Shown piece after piece: positions 57,564 to 64,000 of a stretch of DNA of 64,000 nt. The notes below the pieces were generated by a model that saw only the letters and a program-made list of their open reading frames with translations, was not told the origin of the DNA and searched no databases. Positions within the stretch are counted from its first letter, which is position 1; each line of letters opens with the position of its first letter. Origin of the DNA: Cryptomeria japonica (Eukaryota > Streptophyta > Pinopsida > Cupressales > Cupressaceae); assembly GCF_030272615.1 (NCBI RefSeq), contig NW_026728916.1, positions 372,001 to 436,000 of the forward strand. Reading direction: 5' to 3'. Position numbers and translations under genes: made by a program.

Positions 57564-59245
57564 TGTTGGAAACATGAGGTGTGTTGTGTTTGATGTCATT
57601 GTTTTTTTTTGTATGTGATTGTATGTTAAGGTGATTGAAGTGAAGTTGAAGCTGGAAGATGTTCATTTTTTAAGATATACTATATGGTTTGGAAATGAGA
57701 GTTTGAATTTTGTTATCAATAAGTATAAGGTGTTTATGTAGGGAGGTGTTTGTAGAAGGCTAGAGTAGTCAAAGTTGCAATATGTAGGAAAGAGTATTTA
57801 AAGTAGCTATGGAAGAATTCTCTATATTCGTGTAGTGTTTAGACATGATGGCTTGGAATTTTGGATATAATTATTTTATTTTGTGGATGTTGCACTATCA
57901 TTTTTTTCAAGTCCTCTATTATTCAAATGGTGAAGTTGGTTGTTGTAGTTCACTGATAGTGAGGTTTTTTGTTAGGACTAATCCAAATAATTCTTTGCAT
58001 TTCTATGCTATAAGAATTGTTGTTTTGCCACTTGGAGGATGTGTTCATATGGCTTGTACAATATTCCAGTTCAGAGTTCAAGAGTTGATTTGATTAGCAA
58101 GTGCAGTTATGTTGTTCTATTGCTTGGCATGTTCAGTTGTGTTGGTTTCTAACCAGCTTAGTTAATTTATATTATTTGTATCAAACTCTTATGGTTTTGA
58201 TATACATTGGAGGTTGAGTTAAATTTTAATATGGATCTTACGGAAACATATTTAGATCCACATTGAGTATTTTGTGTTGGGTGATGTTTTTGGGTTAACT
58301 GGTTAATGTGCTTTATTAATTTTCTACACATTATATTTGATACCAATTTTAAAGGATATTTAAGCATATGTGGTTTATTGGAATCAACTTAGAAATATGT
58401 GTTTTGATGTGTTTGGGTCTCATTTATCTCCCAGAGTGGACCACATTGTGTTTTATTATTGTGGGTGGTCAACTTTAAGTAATTGATGCATACTCTAACT
58501 ATGCCTAACTATACCTGACCAAGTTGAGGGTTTCAATAAATAACATAGTATAAATGGATGTGTAGATAGATGATTTGGTGTGTGGATTGTTGTCAATTGT
58601 ATGTGAATTATGTGCAAGTATATTTGGAGAATCATAATTATACATTTTAGTTTGTAAAGAGCTTTGACAATCATATCTTCAGTTTTATAGTGTTGTGTGA
58701 CAGAGAATGAAGTGAGTTGTGTTTTCTATGTTATTATTTTCTTGATAAGGTCTCAGGGTAAGTTCCATGACTGTTACATCTTCATTTCAATTCCTTATTT
58801 CCATGCACCTTGGGAAGATAGTGAGTCCATGTTGTAGCCTATCTAGTCTTTGTATCTTTCTCTAGAGAAGTGCACTTCACTAATGCAATCCATTGTATCG
58901 TGCTTTGGTATTTTGCATCTCACTAATGAAAGTCCCTTGTATCTTGCCTTGTGGTTGTACACCATAGTCTTCTAAGTCCAATCAAGTGCAATGAGCTCCT
59001 TGGCCTTGGGCCTAAAACATTGTAATGAGTTATTAATATTGTGAGTGTGATTCTCACCATAGTTTTTCATTTCTTAGGGTTTTCCACATAATTCTAGCGC
59101 TCTCTGGTGTGTTGTTCTTAGTGGTTTCATGTTTCATACTTTTAGAGATAAGTTAATTGTGGTTTGAATTTTAAAGGATTAAAAAGAAATTATTTTAAAT
59201 TATTGACTGATTCACTCCCCTCTCAATTTTGTGGCATTTTCAATA
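57564..59245 (+). mobile_element. 3' LTR of the internally deleted Copia
   Basis: It starts 'TGTTGGAAACATGAGG' and ends near 'ttttcaata' (probably a mutated CAACA), about 1.68 kb. The last 500 bases match the 5' LTR at 55018-55538, with clear divergence, so this is an older insertion. Confidence 0.7.
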
Positions 59246-60640
59246 CTAAGTGATACACAAATATCAAGAAATATAGTTCATTACTAGAGGAAAAAACATA
59301 CTAAGATTCATATGCAATAAATTTGAAGTTGATTTAGGAAGGAATAATTTATCTTTAGTATCATTCCACATAATAGTAGACTACAAACATCTTCACCAAA
59401 CCCTTCAATAAAAGAAAGTTCATTCATTTTCTAGCTTTGTTTGGGATGAAAAAGTATCTACTTTAAGAGGGTCTTCTTATTCCTTATTACTCTCTCTATT
59501 AATGGGATCTCTTTCTCTTATGGTGTGGCTTCATATTTTGGAGGGATCTCTATGTATATGGGTATCTAACATGGCCTCATTTGTTGGGACCTATGTTTTA
59601 ACATAGCTAAGATATTCTTAAGTGGTGTGTTAGTGTAGTTTTTTGTTTTCCTTATGTTAGGGGATATTTATTTTTCCTACACATATTATTTACCCTTTCT
59701 TAGGTTATTAGGAGTGGTTAATATGAGGACACATTGTGAAATACTCTATATGCATGTGTAACTCTCACCCTTACATGGATAGTTGAGTTACACACTCTTC
59801 TTTGGATTATTTTTCCACCTCTCATAATCACTATTTAATATTTTTCTAAGTGAATTATGGGGTAGTTAGGTTTCTCACCCTCTTTTAGTTTTATGTGCCA
59901 CCTTTGATAACTCCTTTCATTTCTTCATGGAAGGAGGTTGTGCCACATGTTTTAGCATATTACAAAGTAGGTAGAACCTCCCACTTTTTATGTGGAATGG
60001 GAGTTAATGCATTCCTTGCATGTATATACCATATTTTGGGTATATAAAGAGCACTCTACTCTCTCATTCACTAGTTTAGTGATAGTTTGATGAGAGTATG
60101 GAGAGTCTTCTCAAAACAATATATTTTTGTCTTATTTTTTTCCTTTAATTCCAAATTTCACTTTGAATTTATTTATTCTAATCTTTGGTCAGGTATTGTT
60201 TGGAGTTACATATGATCAATGACCAACATGAGATCCTATCTTATATATCACTTCTTGCACAATCTACCATTATTATAATATATAAAAATATAGAAAGATC
60301 TAGAGAATATTTTTTAATGTATTAAACAAAAATAATAATATAAATATATTTTGTAATCCTTCATAGTGATGCATTAATTGAATAACTACATTATCAAACC
60401 TTAGTATTTAATTATAATGTAGTGTGTATGCTAACATGTGAACTAGAAGGACATAAACAATGATGTAAAATACCAAATACACACAAATTAACAAAACATC
60501 AAGATAGGATGAAAAAGGAAGAAAAATAACAAAAAAAAAAAAGAATAAAGCAAGAACCCCAAATATTGTTAAACTTTCCTTTTTATGCAATGATGTTTCC
60601 TATATTCTTGGTTGGATGTGTGCTAAAACAATGGTATCAT
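59246..60640 (+). mobile_element. Probable LTR-like segment with TATA box
   Basis: 'gggtatataaagagcactct' at about 60038-60057 followed by 'ctctcattcactagtt' has the layout of an LTR promoter and transcription start. No clear TG...CA ends, primer site or pol sequence adjoin it. Beyond about 60250 the sequence is featureless and AT-rich. Confidence 0.35.
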
Positions 60641-62679
60641 ATCAATATGGTAGCTCTCTATTTTATCAAGCTTGCATGAAGATGGTGTGAGTGCTCAGAG
60701 ATTGTAAGTTCAATTGTTGCATAATGAGAGAATGAGGATTGTTTTTGGTTAGGTTCTTGAATTGGTCAAATAAAGGGCTAGGATCAAGAGAAGAGATTTA
60801 AGGGATAAGATAGCTTAGGGATCTCACATTCAATGTGAATTTGACAAATGTCAACATGTCAGAAGGTGAGAGGAAAAGGTGGTTCAAGGAAGAGTGTAAA
60901 GAATATTTTCTATAATGGCATTTCTTGTCCTCACACTCCAAGGTACCTGGGGGAAAGGAATAAAGGAGTTATTTATTCCTTGGAAGGGAAAAAAATTGAA
61001 GAGGAAGTGTAGCATAGTAAATTGTACTCCCTTACAATTTTGTCCTTATTTGGTCCCTCACCTTGGTGTTCATGTCCCAAGGTCTAATTGGAACCCTAAT
61101 TCTTCTCACACCATGTAAATAATTCATTTTTCAACATGCACACTTTTTCCCCCTATTTCATATATCCTTGAATGGTTAGGACTAGGGTGATAGCACCTTG
61201 GTCCTTATGGACCAAAGTGCCCAATGTCATGGTCCTCCCAAATAGGGATGATTTTGGTATCTCATAATGGTCATTAAATTTGAGTGGGAATTATGATTCT
61301 GTGTCAACTCATGTCATAAAATTGAGTTGATTTTCAAATGCCAAGTATTAAAGGAGGTCTACCCCTCTCATTTTGACAAGACACACACATCAAATCAAGC
61401 CAAAATCACACAATCAATCACTTGAATTCAAGTTAGAAAGAAATCAATGTTCTTTCACTCATTTGAAAAAAAGTCCATGTTCTATGTTTATGAAGACTAC
61501 ATGAAACCCTAATTCCTTATGGAGACAAATAAAAATCCATGAAAAGGTATGTCAGTAGTTCTTCATACATTATTCAACATTACCCTCCAAAGGAGATCAC
61601 TTTCATTAGGGTAATTCATTTTCATTTCATTTTTATTTCATAGTTAATTCTAAAACCAAGGTTTGACCTAAGACAAACCCCTATTCTCAACCTATTTCCC
61701 TTCTCTACTATGCATAGGAACAAGTACAAAGCTAAAATTTTTAGGATCAACATTATTCAAAGATGAACAAGATCCCCTTTAGATGACAAAATGTTTGGAT
61801 GACTAGAGCAATGGCAATACCAGTTTCAAAATTTTAGGATGACCTTTTTGGAGTAAATCTAAAAAATCTTACATTACTCAGATCTAGGTTTGTATCTTTT
61901 TCTGACGGTTGTAGCTCACTGTTTCTGCATTATAACATCAATTCCAACATATTTACCCTAATTTCAATATTTTTACAATTCAACTTAAAAATATGGAATC
62001 AAGCCCTAATCCAATACAGCTAATTAGAATTCTTAGCTCTATCCTTGTTGATTTGGGGCTAGGTCTATTAGGTTTACCCATTTTTAATGTACTATCCCCT
62101 AAGGAAAAATTAGTGGTCTTCTCCTTCCTATGGTGGAAACCCTAATTTTCACCCTTTACAAGAAGTACTAGCCATTTAAGGTTGAGGTGGTCATGGGTTA
62201 ACTTTATTGGCTAATCTTTGGGATTAAAAATGTGTATATGTTTAGGGGCGAATGATTATAAAAATAATCAAGGATTGGGAGGCAAGTGGAAAATGTAGGA
62301 GGATGTGATGGTTGGAGAGAGAATGAGTGAAGACAAATAAAAATTCAATTTAATTCCAAGTTAAGAAAGAGAGATTAAATTAAATAAATAAGGAGGTTTA
62401 TTTAATTTAATTGGAGGTTTATAAATTAAATTAACTCATTTTGGAAAAAACAAATGGATGAATGATATTTGATTAAATAAATATGGAATTTATTCAATCA
62501 AATGGGATCAAAATGTTAGATAGATAGATTAATTAGTTAAATTATTTTAGCTAGGACCGCAGAGGAAATGAGATATGATTAAATAACTAAATTATTTAAT
62601 TAAAAGCTAGACTTTAGAATAGAGTGAATAATGAAAATTAATTTGATCAAATAACGATGATCAAATTTAGGTGTCTACA
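60641..62679 (-). mobile_element. Gypsy-type LTR sequence, minus-oriented, left end unclear
   Basis: On the minus strand it begins 'TGTAGACACCTAAATTTG' at 62679, a typical start for this LTR type and similar to 15216. 'CCTACATTTTCCACTTGCC' lies at about 395 bases in, against about 340 in the LTR at 15.2 kb. The part from 60700 to 60880 ('cttatcccttaaatctct' on minus) also looks like LTR sequence. Whether this is one long LTR or two pieces is unresolved. Confidence 0.4.
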
Positions 62680-62845
62680 CTTGGATAACTCATATTTAAA
62701 CTATAGTTTATATTTTAATGATTGTATTACACTCTAACCAACAATATAAACATAATAAATAATCTTCTTAATAGAAGGAATAAGAATATGTTTAATTAAA
62801 CTATATTTACTATTATGTAATCATTACATTATATTCAAATTATTT

Positions 62846-63584
62846 TGTAATGCATCAATTCAAGCAAACACACATAGAAAATCCAAATTAATTTAGTGTG
62901 GTTGGAGTCTATAACTAGTGAAGTTCAGATACAAATATTGTATGAGATGACCCCATGAAATTACTATGATTTTTATCTTAACTTTCTACACTCAAAGACA
63001 AGTGTTAAAAATTGGATATTGAAAAATTGAGTTAATTTTGGAATGAAAATACTAAATTGAAATATTTTCTCCTCTATATACTCCACAATATAACAAGTCA
63101 TCTATCATGTACACTTATAAATTGAAATTTAAATATGTTTATGGGTGACAAGGATTCCATGTTGAATGTAATGATATGATAAATATCATAATTTAAAAAC
63201 AATGATGCATATCATGAAGCTAGGAGTGAAATACTATGAAGAAAATAATAAGGATCAAGAGTTGGCTAGATCTAGAGAGAGGAAAGTAACATGGTCATGG
63301 GCTAGTATTTGATCATATTTACATTTCAACCTATCTCTCTCATTGGTTCTTTATTTTGAATTTCTCTATAAATGTTTAGCTTTTAACTAGTACAATATTT
63401 TCTATATAATGGTGAGGAAGTTTTCATTGTCTTTAGTTTATTTTTGTTTTATTCAACTCAAAACATTTGGGAATATTATAACAAATTAGAATATATTAAT
63501 GTAATATCTTTTTTTTTTTTCCTCATTTAAAGAAAAGTTAATTTTATAATATTTTTTTGTTGGTGTCTCAAATGGGGAATTACA
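62846..63584 (+). mobile_element. 5' LTR of a Copia element leaving the window
   Basis: The right end is firm: 'GGGAATTACA' then two bases and a primer-binding site. The left end is proposed at 'TGTAATGCATC' (62846), which gives the perfect inverted ends TGTAAT/ATTACA and a 739-bp LTR. A TATA box 'tataaatg' is at about 63365. Other left ends (for example 63003) are possible. Confidence 0.5.
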
Positions 63585-63586
63585 TC

Positions 63587-63598
63587 TAGTATCAGAGC
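63587..63598 (+). other. Copia primer-binding site
   Basis: 'tagtatcagagc' is one mismatch from the initiator-Met tRNA complement 'TGGTATCAGAGC'. The sequence to 64000 is leader or early gag without a recognisable domain. Confidence 0.85.
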
Positions 63599-64000
63599 CC
63601 ATATTGTAGCACTAGAATCCCTAATTATTGTTATTGAGTGTGCTTTTTGGTACTTGATGTATGGTTGTTCAAGTAATAATTCTTGAGAATTAATTATTGT
63701 CCTTACTACTTTGGTGTGTTATGTGGTAATTTACAATTTTTGTAATAAATCAACCATAAAAATATGTGTAGGAAGATGCCTCATAGGTCCTATTGAGCTT
63801 CACTAGGAATGTAAGATACCTCAATTGAGACTCTCCTAAATTGGAAAATTATTTCTTCTTTGTACATTAATGATTTCATTCTCCCACTTTATGCCAAGTT
63901 CATCTTCTAGGGCCTTGCTTACTCATTCAAATTCAAAAAGTAAGCTATGGCATGAGTGGTTTGGTCACCTCAACTACTGCTATCTTTAGCAGCTAAGCAC

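Overview
This is plant nuclear DNA, most likely from a conifer. It is AT-rich, gene-poor and packed with decayed LTR and non-LTR retrotransposons. Its single intact gene encodes a polygalacturonase that, as I recall the family, resembles the pollen polygalacturonases of cypress-family and related conifers. The conifer assignment is inference from gene type, repeat style and spacing. I see no bacterial operons, CRISPR array, tRNA or rRNA gene, or organellar gene block.

Region by region. 0-6.5 kb: a fragment of a Gypsy leader, a LINE RNase H remnant, and the tail end of a Copia element with its 3' LTR. 6.9-9.7 kb (minus): an eight-exon polygalacturonase gene (421 codons) with all four GH28 active-site motifs, signal peptide, splice sites and a TATA box. 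10.0-12.1 kb: a tandem duplication upstream of the gene, a LINE reverse-transcriptase fragment, and a truncated second polygalacturonase copy (exons 1-2 only, frames open, 5' leader deleted). 12.5-14.3 kb: a LINE ORF1 remnant split by a solo LTR. 15.2-26 kb (plus): a large Ty3/Gypsy element with 5' LTR, primer site, about 3 kb leader, gag, protease, RT and RNase H, lacking integrase. 26-33 kb: three Copia fragments (minus gag; plus integrase/RT; minus gag-integrase with 5' LTR) and a 20-bp minisatellite. 33-38.5 kb: mostly featureless AT-rich DNA with one short LINE insertion and one solo LTR, each with target-site duplications. 38.5-52.6 kb: a decayed minus-strand Gypsy element into which a younger minus-strand Copia element has inserted (39.7-46.4 kb), followed by a duplicate of its insertion flank and a solo LTR (to 47.98 kb). 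52.6-59.2 kb: LTR fragments, a possible ClpP-like scrap, and a plus-strand Copia element that has lost everything between integrase and polypurine tract. 59.2-64 kb: LTR-like pieces and, at the right edge, a 5' LTR plus primer-binding site of a Copia element running out of the window.

The genes do not form a pathway. The polygalacturonase acts in the cell wall; everything else coding-like belongs to mobile elements, nearly all broken by stops, frameshifts or missing catalytic residues. The best-supported unusual structure is the Copia nest at 39.7-48.0 kb. There a 5-bp target duplication, a duplicated 40-bp flank and LTR sequence differences record insertion, tandem duplication and LTR-LTR recombination. 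I found no convincing new multi-gene biological system.
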